DNA of 64,000 nucleotides from Liolophura sinensis (GCF_032854445.1 NC_088304.1:8631704-8695703); one strand, 5' to 3'; positions 21,901 to 33,302 are shown, numbered from the stretch's first letter. Numbers and translations are program-made. Notes: generated from the sequence alone by a model not told the origin.

Positions 21901-22008
21901 AGACATATAAAGCGGCTTCGAGCGCACATCAGTAAACATACGCATGTAGGTTTGTTGTACCACAACGAGGAAACCCCGATCATGCGTATGGACAAAGCTA
22001 TCTGTCTT

Positions 22009-22028
22009 ATCCCCCCCCCCCCCCCCCA
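22009..22028. repeat. poly-C tract
   Basis: An uninterrupted run of C, 18 or more bases. Its length is probably unstable in assembly. Confidence 0.9.
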
Positions 22029-22045
22029 CGAACAATACAATGACA

Positions 22046-22180
22046 AGTGTTAAAAGGGTGCAACAAAAGTGTCAAAAGGGTGCAACAAAAGTATCAAAAG
22101 CGTGAAACAAATGTGTCAAAAGCGTGCAGCAACTGTGCCAAAAAAGTGCAACAAATGTGCCAAAAGGGTGCAACAAAAGT
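22046..22180. repeat. minisatellite, 22 bp unit
   Basis: Six copies of gtgtcaaaagggtgcaacaa plus aa, with a few substitutions. Confidence 0.9.
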
Positions 22181-22194
22181 TGGCTCTCTACATC

Positions 22195-22855
22195 ATGATG
22201 GTGTCTAATTCCGCTTAATCCGGGGCTAGGGGTTGTATATTCACCATGTTGAATTAAATCACCATGTGAGATAGATTATCAAATTGCGACCAAAGCGCAT
22301 ATGATATGTGTATTTTACATACTAGTATAGTTCGCGCTTTTAATATTGATGTCACTCGTTCGCCTAGAACACCACTTGCCTCTTTCCAACATCAATGAAA
22401 TTGTTGATTGCTTCCCTTTGCATGATTCCGTCCTAATTTCGTACTTGATATACTGTTTTTGGTGGTTTGTGTTAAGCGCCGATTTGGAAATTAGCCTTAC
22501 GATTATTGACTTGGAACGACCGTTTTGGTTGATCGCCCGTCTATGAATGTCAGTATATACATCAGCTTTGCACTAATCTTGAATACATTTAAAGACATAC
22601 AACATACAGAGTAAAACCAGAGCAAGGACAATACTTGTGATAGCTGGCAAATGGTCACACGTAACCGGTGATATAAGACCTCTACTCAGTTTACCTAAGT
22701 CAGGGTTTTATGTAACTGTTCATCTAAGTGCATCAATAGCAGCAATTTACCTATCCGCTGGCACAATGCCTTAAGCAGAATTAGGTAAAAAAAAAAGCAG
22801 TGATGTTATTTATAACACATCCGTTACGGAATCACTCCAACTAAAGAAAACATGA
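22195..22855 (+). repeat. A/B dispersed element, B core then inverted A arm
   Basis: The B core (ccggggctaggggttgtata, ttcaccatgttgaattaaat, cgcctagaacaccacttgcc, tccgtcctaatttcgtactt) is followed from about 22600 by the A arm in reverse (gatagctggcaaatggtcac, acgtaaccggtgatataaga, agtttacctaagtcaggg). It ends near agtgatgttatttataacac at 22800-22830. With 16078-16745 this gives the A-B-A' layout. Confidence 0.7.
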
Positions 22856-23214
22856 AGTCTGGGAAAACAAGAAATTAACCTTAACGATAAAAATAGCTGG
22901 AACCATGCATCCTCTCGCACGATACAAAGTACATCTAAGTATACACACTACATGTAGCTGTATACTGATGTGAGAACTTTTCCATCACAGAAGTGCACAA
23001 CGACCTTGCTTCTGACTAAATGAAAAAAATCATGAGAATTCAATTAAAACCTTCTGGCAAAAATATTAGACAAATCCGACGAGACGGCCGCGAAATACCG
23101 TAATCTATTGAAGTTACATAATATATTTATCATGTCTTCGTCTTGCTAGTTTTTACAGATGAACTAAGTATACTGATCGATTTGCATTGTTCCAATGTGA
23201 TTTTATATCGAAAG

Positions 23215-23450
23215 TGATGACAACATAGAATTTTGAGAAATTCTAGACCAGTGACGTCTTAATAAATTGTATCACAGCATTTTTCTTACCTTATTGTGCT
23301 AGGGGACGTGAAAGTTGCTAAGACCCTCACTGAGGCCGTGTACGGTTACGTGTGACCATTTACCAGATATCCCTCTGTCGTCGCTGCTCTGGTGTTACTT
23401 TCTGTGCGTTCTATCCTTAATTATAGTTTATTATTGTAAGTTGAATTTAT
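23215..23450 (+). repeat. A/B dispersed element, A arm (+) with deletion
   Basis: tctagaccagtgacgtctta, cagcatttttcttaccttat, ggttacgtgtgaccatttac and ctgtcgtcgctgctctggtg. The tract carrying cagttagaataaaacc is missing. Confidence 0.65.
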
Positions 23451-23689
23451 GTGCTTGTTAAGGCGTAAGGGTTCAACACGGCTGTACAGGTATCGTTCTC
23501 TTTCTCTTTCACACAGCTCAAAAACTTTAGACCAATCAACGTCAAACTGAGCAGTTGACCTAGATATTTCCAGCTGCGTATGGATAACTCGTGTCATATT
23601 GTTGTGCAACTTATATGCAGCAATGTAAAAGTATTGTAATAACAAAAGTGACGTCTAAAAACTGTGTGAAATAATACATTTCTCAAGCA

Positions 23690-23885
23690 CGACATAAAAG
23701 CATCATTATTCTCTTTGAGTCATTCCGTTCTAATTTCGTACTTAATATACTTTTATAGTTCTTTGGGTGGTTTGTGTCAGACATCGTTTGGGAAATTGAC
23801 TTTGTGATTGTTGACCTGAAATGTCCATACTGGTTGATGGCTCGTACACGGATGTCTGCTTTGACGAATAGAATACACTTTTGTA
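23690..23885 (+). repeat. A/B dispersed element, B core
   Basis: ttccgttctaatttcgtact, ctttgggtggtttgtgtcag, tgttgacctgaaatgtccat, actggttgatggctcg and gatgtctgctttgacgaata follow the B order. Together with 23215-23450 it forms A then B. Confidence 0.65.
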
Positions 23886-23889
23886 GATA

Positions 23890-25712
23890 ATCTACTATAG
23901 GATGTAGAATCATTACTGGTGGAGGCGGAATCATACGTGTGGGAAACACAATCTTTACTCCAGGATGCATAATCATAGCTGTTAGTACGACAGTCATGAC
24001 CCAGGAGAAAATCATACCTATAAGAGGTAAAATTATCACTTTAGGAGGCAGAATCATACGTATGGGAAACACAATCGTTATTCTAAGAGGCAGAATTATT
24101 ACTGTGGAAAACAAGAATGATAACTTTTTGAGGCAGAATCATAACAATGGGGGGGGGGGGGGGGGGGTCGAATCATCACTTCATGAGAGAGAATCATAAA
24201 CATAGAGGGTACAATCATCATTTCATGAGAGAAAATCATAAATATGGGGGGTACAATCACCACTTCATGAGGCAGAATCATAACAATGGGGGGAGGGGGG
24301 CGAATCATCACTTCATGAGAGAGAATCATAAACATAGAGGGTACAATCATCATTTCATGAGAGAAAATCATAAATATGGGGGGTACAATCACCACTTCAT
24401 GAGGCAGAATCATAACTATGGGGGGAGTCGAATCATCACTTCAGGAGGAGAATCATAACTATGGGGGAGTCGAATCATCACTTCAGGAGGAGAATCATAA
24501 CTATGGGTGGTAGAATCATCACTTCAGGAGGAGAATCATAACAATGGGGGGGGGGGGTCGAATCATCACTTCATGAGAGAGAATCATAAATATAGAGGGT
24601 ACAATCATCATTTCATGAGAGAAAATCATAAATATGGGGGGTACAATCACCACTTCATGAGGCAGAATCATAACAATGGGGGGGGTCGAATCATCACTTC
24701 ATGAGAGAGAATCATAAATATAGAGGGTACAATCATCATTTCATGAGAGAAAATCATAAATATGGGGGGTACAATCACCACTTCATGAGGCAGAATCATA
24801 ACAATGGGGGGAGTCGAATCATCACTTCAGGAGGAGAATCATAACTATGGGTGGTAGAATCATCACTTCAGGAGGAGAATCATAACTATGGGGGGGAGTC
24901 GAATCACCACTTCATGAGGCAGAATCATAACAATGGGGTGGGGAGTCGAATCATCACTTCAGGAGGAGAATCATAACTATGGGTGGTAGAATCATCACTT
25001 CAGGAGGAGAATCATAACTATGGGGGGAGTCGAATCACCACTTCATGAGGCAGAATCATAACAATGGGGTGGGGAGTCGAATCATCACTTCAGGAGGAGA
25101 ATCATAACTATGGGTGGTAGAATCATCACTTCAGGAGGAGAATCATAACTATGGGTGGGAGTCGAATCACCACTTCATGAGGCAGAATCATAACAATGGG
25201 GTGGGGAGTCGAATCATCACTTCAGGAGGAGAATCATAACTATGGGTGGTAGAATCATCACTTCAGGAGGAGAATCTTAACTATGGGGGGAGTCGAATCA
25301 TCACTTCATGAGGCAGAATCATAACAATGGGGGGAGAGTAGAATCATCACTTCAGGAGGCAGATTCATAACAATGGGGGGAGTAGAATCATCACTTCAGG
25401 AGGCAGATTCATAACAATGGGGGAGTAGAGTCATCACTTCATGAGAGAAAATCATAAATATAGGGGTACCATCAACACTTCATTAGGGAGAATTATAAAT
25501 GTGGGGGTACAATTATCACTTCATGAGGCAGAATCATGACAATGGGGGAAAGTAGAGTCATCACTTCAGGAGGAGAATCATAACTATGGGTGGTAGAATC
25601 ATCACTTCATGAGCGAAAATCATAAATATGGGGGATACCATCATCATTTCATGAGAGAAAATCATAAATATGGGGGTACAATCATCACTTCATGAGGCAG
25701 AATCATAACTAT
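23890..25712. repeat. G-rich minisatellite, about 44 bp unit, with higher-order trimers
   Basis: About 41 units built on tcgaatcatcacttcatgag, then gcagaatcataacaatgggg with a variable G run. Subtypes (gaggcagaatcataac, gaggagaatcataac, gagagaaaatcataaa) alternate. From 24901 to about 25290 a trimer of roughly 131 bp is repeated three times (phase marks at 24901, 25032, 25164). G runs reach 18 or more at 24149 and about 10 at 24545. Asparagine/histidine-rich and methionine/isoleucine-rich frames over it are artefacts. Confidence 0.93.
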
Positions 25713-26120
25713 GGCATTTAAGTACTTCAACACAGTATCGAAAGACCACAGAAGCGTGGGCGGGATTATATCTATTCTGCTTCAGGATTTATGGATAAAT
25801 TTTAATTTGATAGCGCGTCACGGTGATGTACGGCTCGGAGATCCTGGGTCAAGTAGAAGTGGGTTAGGGTATATATGTACCTGGTGAAGTGTAAGATGCA
25901 TCTCCATCGAAATAAACAAGTATGAAATTAAAAAATGCCGCTCTCGTTTTACACTATACTGCAGTTTTTTCAGTGGTGAAATGGAGAAATTTACAATGCT
26001 GCAGGTGTAAAGACTCAGTATATTTTAATCTTACTTATTTTTCAAATATGGAAGATGCTAGTTAAGTTCACACCGGCCCAATGAAAACGATCACACTCGC
26101 TGTTTACATGAGATTAACCA
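25713..26120. other. short single-copy stretch, nothing recognised
   Basis: No coding signal, tandem repeat or SINE copy between the G-rich array and the next A/B fragment. Confidence 0.4.
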
Positions 26121-26345
26121 ACCAGTCATTCTGTCTTCGCGAATCTATGCGTCGAAACAGACAATCGTACACCAGCCGTCAACCAATAAGGACGTTCCGC
26201 GTCAATAATCGCATGGCCAATTCCCCAAAACGACGTATAACACAAATCACTAAAGAACTAAGAAAATATATAAAGTACAAAAATAGGACGGGATCATGCA
26301 AAGAGAAGCAGTCAACAGTTTGCAATGAAGTTGGAAGGAACACCG
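26120..26345 (-). repeat. A/B dispersed element, B core (-)
   Basis: Reversed B: gcgtcgaaacagacaatcgt, accagccgtcaaccaataag, gcatggccaattccccaaaa, cgacgtataacacaaatcac, taaagaactaagaaaatata, ggatcatgcaaagagaagca. The 130-residue frame 26081-26473 lies on this repeat and is rejected as a gene. Confidence 0.75.
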
Positions 26346-26457
26346 TTTTTGGATTTTCTCACACAGTATGCAGTATTCAAGAAAAATCTCTCCAAAAACA
26401 CAAAATAAGACAAATGCAAATGCTTTTTCAGACATCCATTGTTTACTTTACTTTACA

Positions 26458-26522
26458 TTTCCTCTCAAAGTGAAATATTCTTCAGCACAGGGTTAAACTC
26501 AAATCAAGTAAATAAATTAATT
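26458..26522 (+). repeat. SINE family S1, tail fragment
   Basis: gtgaaatattcttcagcaca followed by caaatcaagtaaataaatta. Confidence 0.6.
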
Positions 26523-26979
26523 AGTAAGAGCTAATTTGGATGTATTACAGTGCTTTATTCTCTGTTGGCTAGACGTTTATGTAGTCTACTGCATTTCCTC
26601 ACTGAAGGTAAATAAGTGGTATTTTATCAATTTTTTTTTATCACGAAACAAAAGAAGAATCTATTTTCCCATGTTGCAGCTTAAATTGTCTACAAATGTA
26701 GTTCGAATGAACTAGTCAAAGGTCATGTAGCAAGCTATAAATCCAGGTTACTGCTCTGTTGACTTGGATTTGTTTATTGAGCAATTTAATTTTACGGCGT
26801 TTCATAACATCACCGTAACAAAAGATTTCTTGGAAATGAAAGCATGTATTATGTATGCGATGAATAATGCGAGATACCACATGCTGTTTTAACGCAAGGG
26901 TGGCGTCTTAACTTAGAAAAGGAGCACGTGAGCTCTGAGAAAGTAATCCGCGTAAAACAATCAGATGAAAAATTAAATG

Positions 26980-27428
26980 AAAGTCATCAACACGACAGTT
27001 CCAGTAATCAACACGGCAGTTCCAGTCATCAACACGGCAGCTCCAGTAATCAACACGACAGCTCCAGTAATCAACACGGCAGTTCCAGTAATCAACACGA
27101 CAGCTCCAGTAATCAACACGGCAGCTCCAGTAATCAACACGACAGCTCCAGTAATCAACACGGCAGTTCCAGTAATCAACACGGCAGCTCCAGTAATCAA
27201 CACGACAGCTCCAGTAATCAACACGGCAGTTCCAGTAATCAACACGACAGCTCCAGTAATCAACACGGCAGTTCCAGTAATCAACACGACAGCTCCAGTA
27301 ATCAACACGGCAGCTCCAGTAATCAACACGACAGCTCCAGTAATCAACACGGCAGTTCCAGTAATCAACACGGCAGCTCCAGTAATCAACACGACAGCTC
27401 CAGTAATCAACACGGCAGTTCCAGTCCC
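26980..27428. repeat. minisatellite, 21 bp unit
   Basis: About 21 copies of tccagtaatcaacacggcag plus c or t. Two subtypes alternate (cacgacagctcc and cacggcagttcc or cacggcagctcc), so part of the array expanded as dimers or longer blocks. It is nearly free of indels. One + frame reads a 7-residue repeat SSNQHGS/SSNQHDS for 168 codons from the ATG at 26928. This resembles a low-complexity repeat protein, but the other + frame and a - frame are equally open, so the DNA repeat is the simpler explanation. Confidence 0.92.
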
Positions 27429-27454
27429 CTTTGACTCAAGAGACTGGCTCTGGT

Positions 27455-28440
27455 GGGCATCAACACGATAACATCACCCGTCTTTGCCGTACAAAAGAAC
27501 ATGTGTGTTCTCTAACGGGCATCAACAGGACAACATCACCCGTCTTTGTCATAAAAGAGAACATGTGTGTTCTCTGGCGGGCATCAACACGACAACATCA
27601 CCCGTCTTTGTCATAAAAGAGAACATGTGTGTTCTCTAACGAGCATCAACAGGACAACATCACCCGTCTTTGTCATACAAGAGAACATGTGTGTTCTCTG
27701 GCGGGCATCAACAGGACAACATCACCCGTCTTTGTCATACAAGAGAACATGTGTGTTCTCTAATGGACATCAACACGCTAGCGTCAGCCGTCTTTGTCAT
27801 ACAAGAGAACATGTGTGTTCTCTAACGGGCATCAACAGGACAACATCACCCGTCTTTGTCATACAAGAGAACATGTGTGTTCTCTAACGGGCATCAACAG
27901 GACAACATCACCCGTCTTTGTCATACAAGAGAACATGTGTGTTCTCTGGCGGGCATCAACAGGACAACATCACCCGTCTTTGTCATACAAGAGAACATGT
28001 GTGTTTTCTGGCGGGCATCAACAGGACAACATCACCCGTCTTTGTCATACAAGAGAACATGTGTGTTCTCTAACGGGCATCAACACGCTAGCGTCAGCCG
28101 TCTTTGTCATACAAGAGAACATGTGTGTTTTCTGGCGGGCATCAACAGGACAACATCACCCGTCTTTGTCATACAAGAGAACATGTGTGTTTTCTGGCGG
28201 GCATCAACAGGACAACATCACCCGTCTTTGTCATACAAGAGAACATGTGTTTTCTCTAACGGGCATCAACACGCTAGCGTCAGCCGTCTTTGTCTTACAA
28301 AGGAACATGTGTGTTCTCTAACGGGAATCATCACAATAACGTCAGCCGTCTTTGTCTTACAAAGAAACATGTGTGTTCTTAAACCGGCATCAACACGATA
28401 GCCTCAGAGGACTTTGTCTTACAAAAGGGCATGTCTGCTC
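27455..28440. repeat. minisatellite, 62 bp unit
   Basis: About 16 copies of a 62 bp unit: gggcatcaacaggacaacat, cacccgtctttgtcatacaa, gagaacatgtgtgttctcta, ac. Alternating subtypes include acacgctagcgtcagccg. Because 62 is not a multiple of three and the unit has no stop in any + frame, long frames (106, 175, 181 residues) exist in all three + frames, each repeating every 186 bp. The right edge decays near 28400. Confidence 0.93.
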
Positions 28441-28489
28441 TCTGTTAGTCTCGCTGTGTTTGTGTTTTTGCTTTCAGTTTGCTTTCGCA

Positions 28490-28700
28490 ATGCCAGTTCT
28501 AAAAATGACGTATAACTCAAACTATCAAAGAACTAAGAAAGTATATGAAGTACGAAAACAGAACGGAATCATGCAAAGAGAAACAGTCATGGCATATTCT
28601 AGACGACTGAGTGAAGTCAGTATTCCAATCGCGAACCATGGTCGAATATCAGTTTTCGATAACAAAATACGTGTCTCAGTTGCGTTCAGTGGACAACCCT
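28490..28700 (-). repeat. A/B dispersed element, B core (-)
   Basis: Reversed B words: aaaaatgacgtataactcaa, actatcaaagaactaagaaa, ggaatcatgcaaagagaaac, tctagacgactgagtgaagt. It abuts the 62 bp array. Confidence 0.7.
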
Positions 28701-28704
28701 CACA

Positions 28705-28875
28705 TTGCTGTTTGGGTAGTCTAACTTTCCTTTCCAGGTTTTTCCACTCATAAAGCAGACCGCCATCGCATGTGTGAAAAACTCGTCAGTATGTTAAGCA
28801 ACAACAAAATTAATATAAATACAATTTAACCATAATGCTGTCCGCCGTCGTATAACTGAAATATTTCTGAATCTA
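28705..28875. repeat. rearranged SINE fragments
   Basis: The words accgccatcgcatgtgtgaa, aaactcgtcagtatgttaag and cataatgctgtccgccgtcg, taactgaaatatttctga are pieces of the S3 and S1 families placed out of their normal order. Confidence 0.45.
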
Positions 28876-29135
28876 TTCGTATACCAGCCGTCAACCAATA
28901 AGGACATTCAATAATCGCAAGGCCAATTCCCTAAACGACATATAACACAAACCAACAAAGAACTAAGAGGATATGTAATGCAAATAGCACGGAATCATGC
29001 AAACAGAAGGGGTCAGCAGTTTTTAATGATGTTGGAAAGGCGCAAGGTATGTTCTAGGCGACTGAGTGAAATCTGTATTCAAATCCTGTACCATGCTGGA
29101 GTATCAGTTGTCGATAAAAATATATGTCAGTGCTC
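28876..29135 (-). repeat. A/B dispersed element, B core (-)
   Basis: Reversed B: tattcgtataccagccgtca, accaataaggacattcaata, ggccaattccctaaacgaca, caaagaactaagaggatatg, gttggaaaggcgcaaggtat, ctaggcgactgagtgaaatc. The second B copy within 600 bp. Confidence 0.75.
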
Positions 29136-29144
29136 TGAGGAACA

Positions 29145-29885
29145 GGAAAAAAGGGGAACTTTTACAAAAAATTAATTTGACGAAAGAAGGTTTAGCACAG
29201 TTAAATAAAATAAAGATGGAAGGAATAATGAAAAGGGCTAAAATAGATTGGACTTTATATGGGGGAAAACCCAGAAGCTTAGTATAGAAGGGGAACTTAC
29301 CAGGGAGCAATTACTCACATCATGAAAAAAGTTAAAGGATATCAAAAGTCCCTGATGGATTTACAGTTGAATTTTACAATTTTTTTTGAAATGATTTACA
29401 TTTTTACCTTCTAAACTCATTAAATTAGGCATATACACATGGTAGACTATCCGAAACACAGCAGCAGGGCATAATCGACTGTATTCCAACAGAAGGAAAA
29501 ATAGATACATCTTATCAAACTGGCGCCCTATGACTTTGTTAAACGTGTCTTACAAAATTGCTTCTGCGGCGATGGCGAATCGTTTAAAACCACTAATGTC
29601 AACTTTAAATAATGAAAATCAGAAAGTCTTTATGGCTGTGCGCTATATAGGTGAGAGCACCTGATTAGTATATGACATCATCCATTTTGCAGAGGCTAAT
29701 AATATCCCTGGAATGTTAGTAACAATAGATTTGAAGAAGCTTGTGACACATTAGATTGGAATTATATACTGAAAGTGTTTAGGTTTTTTAATTTTGGGGA
29801 GTCCTTTATTCGGTGGATCAAAAAGTATACGTGTCTCAATAGGGCTTTGGTTGCAACTGTTCATATATCCAAAGGTTTAATTCAA
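29145..29885 (+). mobile_element. LINE fragment with L1/Tx1-like reverse transcriptase, decayed
   Basis: Coding sense is visible across three frames. First comes the linker before the RT (LNKIKMEGIMKRAKIDWTLY). Then KSPDGFTVEFYNFF at about 29345, GIIDCIP, and NWRPMTLLNVSYKIASAAMA at 29518-29580, which is RT motif 1-2 of L1/Tx1-type elements. Next is AEANNIPGMLVTIDLKK, where the first catalytic region is normally D.EKAFD, followed by DTLDWNYILKVFRFFNFGES and IRWIKKY. Several stops and frameshifts are present. The copy ends before the catalytic FADD box, so it is truncated at both ends. Confidence 0.75.
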
Positions 29886-29892
29886 CACGATG

Positions 29893-30060
29893 AGTAGACA
29901 GCCCCGATGCGATAATCAAAGAAATAAATAATAGTTTGGAACACTTCGATGTCATGCACGTGGGTCTGTTTCTCATCCACAGTGGCGATATGGGCTCCCT
30001 CAATGTCCATCAGGAACATTTCTTTCCGTTGCGTACATGGGGAGAAATTCGAATGTAATT
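29893..30060 (-). CDS. unassigned coding-like frame, about 54 codons
   Basis: Between two stops the - strand reads without interruption (KEMFLMDIEGAHIATVDEKQ, then VHDIEVFQTIIYFFDYRIG). The composition is protein-like, but I do not recognise the family and see no clear splice sites. It could be an isolated exon, a transposon remnant or chance. Confidence 0.15.
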
Positions 30061-30194
30061 AAATCTCTCCTTCATTTCGCTTGTACTCCTTTTTGTCTGT
30101 CCTTCTTTCCGGTAGATCAGTCCCCCTTGTACTTTAAATGTTCCTCCGAATCGTATGCTCTTGAATAAATATCTAACCTTAATCCGGACTCATC

Positions 30195-30345
30195 TAAAGT
30201 CGAGATTTGAACGACAACACGATAAAACTAAGAGAAATAGACGGCAAGGCGATAGTATAACGACATTTGGGCGATAACACCACAGAACGAAAGCATTTGG
30301 AGGACGACACGAAAAAACGACGATATTTGGATGGACGAGTAAATT
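30195..30345. repeat. degenerate minisatellite, about 36 bp unit
   Basis: About four loose copies of acgacatttgggcgataaca followed by ccacagaacga (also gatatttgga, gaggacgacacgaaaaaacg). Confidence 0.5.
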
Positions 30346-30892
30346 GTGCGACAATATTAAGGGACAGTTAGGTGTACACTGGAACTGTAAATGATACTTT
30401 CTTGACCAATCCTCGTACAGCCATCAGTGTGAAGACCAGTAGCTTACAGCGTCATACCTGGGTATGGAAAATTGGCAAACTTGGCATACTTACAAGATCG
30501 GTGCTCGACATAGGAGGATAGACGCCCCTTTTGTGGTCATTTCTGGTGTTATGAACATCGCATTTCAGTGATGCAGCATGGAGGCGCTATACTATACTGA
30601 CATAATGTTGGAAATCACGTAAAACCCTAAGCTAAAAAAGAAACCAACTAAATGTTTTCTTTTAAAAACAGACAGTGTACGTAAATTAGGATCTGCAGTA
30701 CAGCTATCGATGAAATATTTATTTATATATTTGATTGCTAACACCACACGCAAGAAATGGCCATTGACAAACTAGGACAGTCAGTTTTATGGGTGGGGGA
30801 AACGGGACTTCTAAGGAGCAAACCACCGACCTTTTCAGATAAGATAATTCAATTTTCACACTGTGTGTTATAACACAGAGCCCATAACATTT

Positions 30893-31050
30893 TTTCCGTA
30901 CGTAAGGATGTCTGCCAGCAACCTACGGATGGTCGTGGGTTTCCGCCGGGCTCTGCCCGGTTTCCTCTCACCATAATGCTGGCCGCCGTCGTATAGGTGA
31001 AATATTCTTGAGTACGGCAGAAAACACCAATCAAATAAGTAAATAAATCA
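30893..31050 (+). repeat. SINE family S1, 5' truncated
   Basis: cgtacgtaaggatgtctgcc, agcaacctacggatggtcgt, ctgcccggtttcctctcacc, ataatgctggccgccgtcgt, gtgaaatattcttgagtacg and an aatcaaataagtaaataaat tail. Confidence 0.92.
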
Positions 31051-32040
31051 TAAAAGTTTTTTTTATGGTTATTGTATGTATTACGTTTATGGATTGGTGA
31101 CATGTTCCATTGCCATTGATCATTGAGTATTAGAGTTCGAATCAAGCTTTCGCTCGTCGGCATGATCCTATATACCACGCGATCATTTCTAAAGCACAAC
31201 CGTAATCACCAATATAACAAATAGATGAATTAAATTGTAATATCTACAACGTCTCTTGGCCATTAGAAAAAAATTAGTATCACAGATTCATCAGCGCTTA
31301 ATTTTTCTGTTACTATTAAATTATCAGAGGCGTTAGAGGCTATGTTTTTATCACCGGTAACAGACTTTGATATGCCCCAGATAACTTATCGGGCGTTATC
31401 TCCAGGACTAAAGCTTAAACCTTGAACTGCGAGGACTGCGGGGTCAAGGAGATCTGTACAACAGTATGTAATTTGAGATAACGATATGGGTAGGAAAACT
31501 GGTTCGTGCCTTATTTGAGAGATGATATCGAAGCTGGAGAAAGATGGGAGGAAACCTCCAGCGAATCTTTTCCATACTTATTTCATAAAATGTTACAAAT
31601 AAATTTAAAAAAAATTCTTCCAATACAAAGGTATCGAGTTAAGACGTTACGACATCGTGAAGACGTTCCACTGGGACGTGACATCGATACTTTACGGCAT
31701 GGTGGGACAAATAATTGCATTCTCACACCACATCATGTGAGAGAACGCCATTTTACGGCAGGCAATGGAATATTGCACGCTTTGACCAACCAGCCACTTT
31801 TGGATGGAATTACGTATCTAGGTTAACAAACTGCGGGTCATGGGACGTTTAGGGGACTGGAGGGTGTACATTAAGGCACCAGAGTGAAGTGATCAAATAC
31901 GCTTAGCGAAAAAGTTAAATGTAACTGACGAATGTAAACCGAATTCTGATTAACAGTATGAGTCAGATTAGAATCCCAGTAACAAGCAGTCAGCTATGCA
32001 TTGCTCGTCTTTCTGCTGGTGTCTCTCTTCATTTTGTTAT
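31051..32040. other. intergenic stretch, nothing recognised
   Basis: The frame 31506-31826 (106 residues, +) has no identifiable domain and no supporting signals. Confidence 0.4.
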
Positions 32041-32044
32041 TGTA

Positions 32045-32485
32045 TATTAAATATGATGACAGCTTACTGAATAATCATAGACCAGTGACGTCTAAATTTA
32101 GTTGATCCAGTGAACAGCTTAGCATTTATTTATTTATTTATTCGATTGATGTTTTTACGTCGTACTAAAGTTTATATTTCACATAAAGGACGGCGACCAG
32201 CATTATGGTGGGAGAAGGCCGACCATACTAATTTCTTTGTGGCATCTAATTTTAATACAATTAACCAAATTGCATATTTTGTTTTACCTATTTCTCCTCC
32301 TTAAACCATGGTGTTAGACGGCGTGTAACTCGGTACTATTTAAGCAATTACATAAACATTTGGAATAAAACGCTAACTGAGGTAAACTGACAAGAAACCG
32401 TATTTCAACGGTTACGTGTGACTATTTGCCAATTACCACACTGTCGCTGCTTCTCTGGTTTTGCTGTCTATCCGGTATTCTTTTA
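32045..32485 (+). repeat. A/B dispersed element, A arm (+) interrupted by an S1 fragment
   Basis: atagaccagtgacgtctaaa near 32080 starts the arm. After the S1 piece it resumes with ttaaaccatggtgttagacg, acataaacatttggaataaa, acgctaactgaggtaaactg and ggttacgtgtgactatttgc. Confidence 0.65.
32122..32226 (-). repeat. SINE family S1 fragment
   Basis: tttatttatttatttattcg, attgatgtttttacgtcgta, cggcgaccagcattatggtg, ggagaaggcc. It sits inside the A arm. Confidence 0.85.
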
Positions 32486-32559
32486 TATCGTATTTCTGCT
32501 GCTGGGCTTAGCATCCCAGAGGCCTGCTCCCTTTGCCTTGTTTTCACGTTATTGCTTAT

Positions 32560-32820
32560 TAAATATGATGGCAACACACAATATGCAATAATTCTTGGCA
32601 AGCAACGTCTAATACACGCAGTGTTATATTGCATCAAGGACAATGTAGTCTTTTCCTGATTCCGCCATGGATCTTGAGGCAGTATAAGCTGCTACTATTT
32701 AAATTACATGAAGACTTAGAATAAAACCATATAACTGAGGCAACCTGACACGAGGCCCGATTTCACCGGTTACGTGTGACAAACTTTCACAATGCCCAGT
32801 AGAGATCAAGCTGTTAAAAT
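32560..32820 (+). repeat. A/B dispersed element, second A arm (+)
   Basis: cgccatggatcttgaggcag, taagctgctactatttaaat, agaataaaaccatataactg, aggcaacctgacacgaggcc, cggttacgtgtgac. It lies directly after another A arm in the same orientation. Confidence 0.6.
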
Positions 32821-33137
32821 GGAACTTATCTTCTTATCAATTATGTTATATGTGAGCAGCATAGTTATTACTCTTCGCATGCTTTTCCCCATACATTGCT
32901 GATATGGCGCTGGTGTGTAGTGTTTTGCGGAGCATCTTAGTTCTTTATATACCGTTGTATTTATTTATTTGAATGTTGAATAACGCAGCACTCTGGAATA
33001 TTATACGCATTGGTGGAAACTATCGGAGTTCCCAAAATAAACCAACCACCTTTGTCGAGTCACTGGTCAACTCTTTTATGTTTGACATGTAATATTGGGG
33101 CTGTCAAGCGATCTTCAGCGACAGTACCATCGACCGC

Positions 33138-33302
33138 TTATTTATTTATTTATTTGATTGGTGTTTTACACCGTACTCAATATAATATTTCACTTATACG
33201 ACGGCGGCCAGCATTATGGTGGAAGAAAACCGGTCAGAGCCCGGGTGAAACCCACGACCATCCGCAGATTGCTCACAGACTTTCCCCTTACCGCCAAGGA
33301 CC
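33138..33302 (-). repeat. SINE family S1
   Basis: tttatttatttgattggtgt, tttacaccgtactcaatata, acggcggccagcattatggt, gaaacccacgaccatccgca. The tRNA-head third is missing. A shorter decayed piece may precede it at 32960-33010. Confidence 0.9.

Noticed and set aside
26081-26473. 130-residue + frame
   Set aside because: It coincides with the reversed B core of the A/B repeat and an S1 tail. The same sequence occurs without an open frame at other sites.
26928-27434. 168-residue frame with a 7-residue SSNQHGS/SSNQHDS repeat
   Set aside because: It lies wholly on the 21 bp minisatellite, another + frame and a - frame are equally long, and there is no start context, splice site or flanking domain.
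31506-31826. 106-residue + frame
   Set aside because: No recognised motif, no splice or promoter signals, and length within chance expectation for a 64 kb window.
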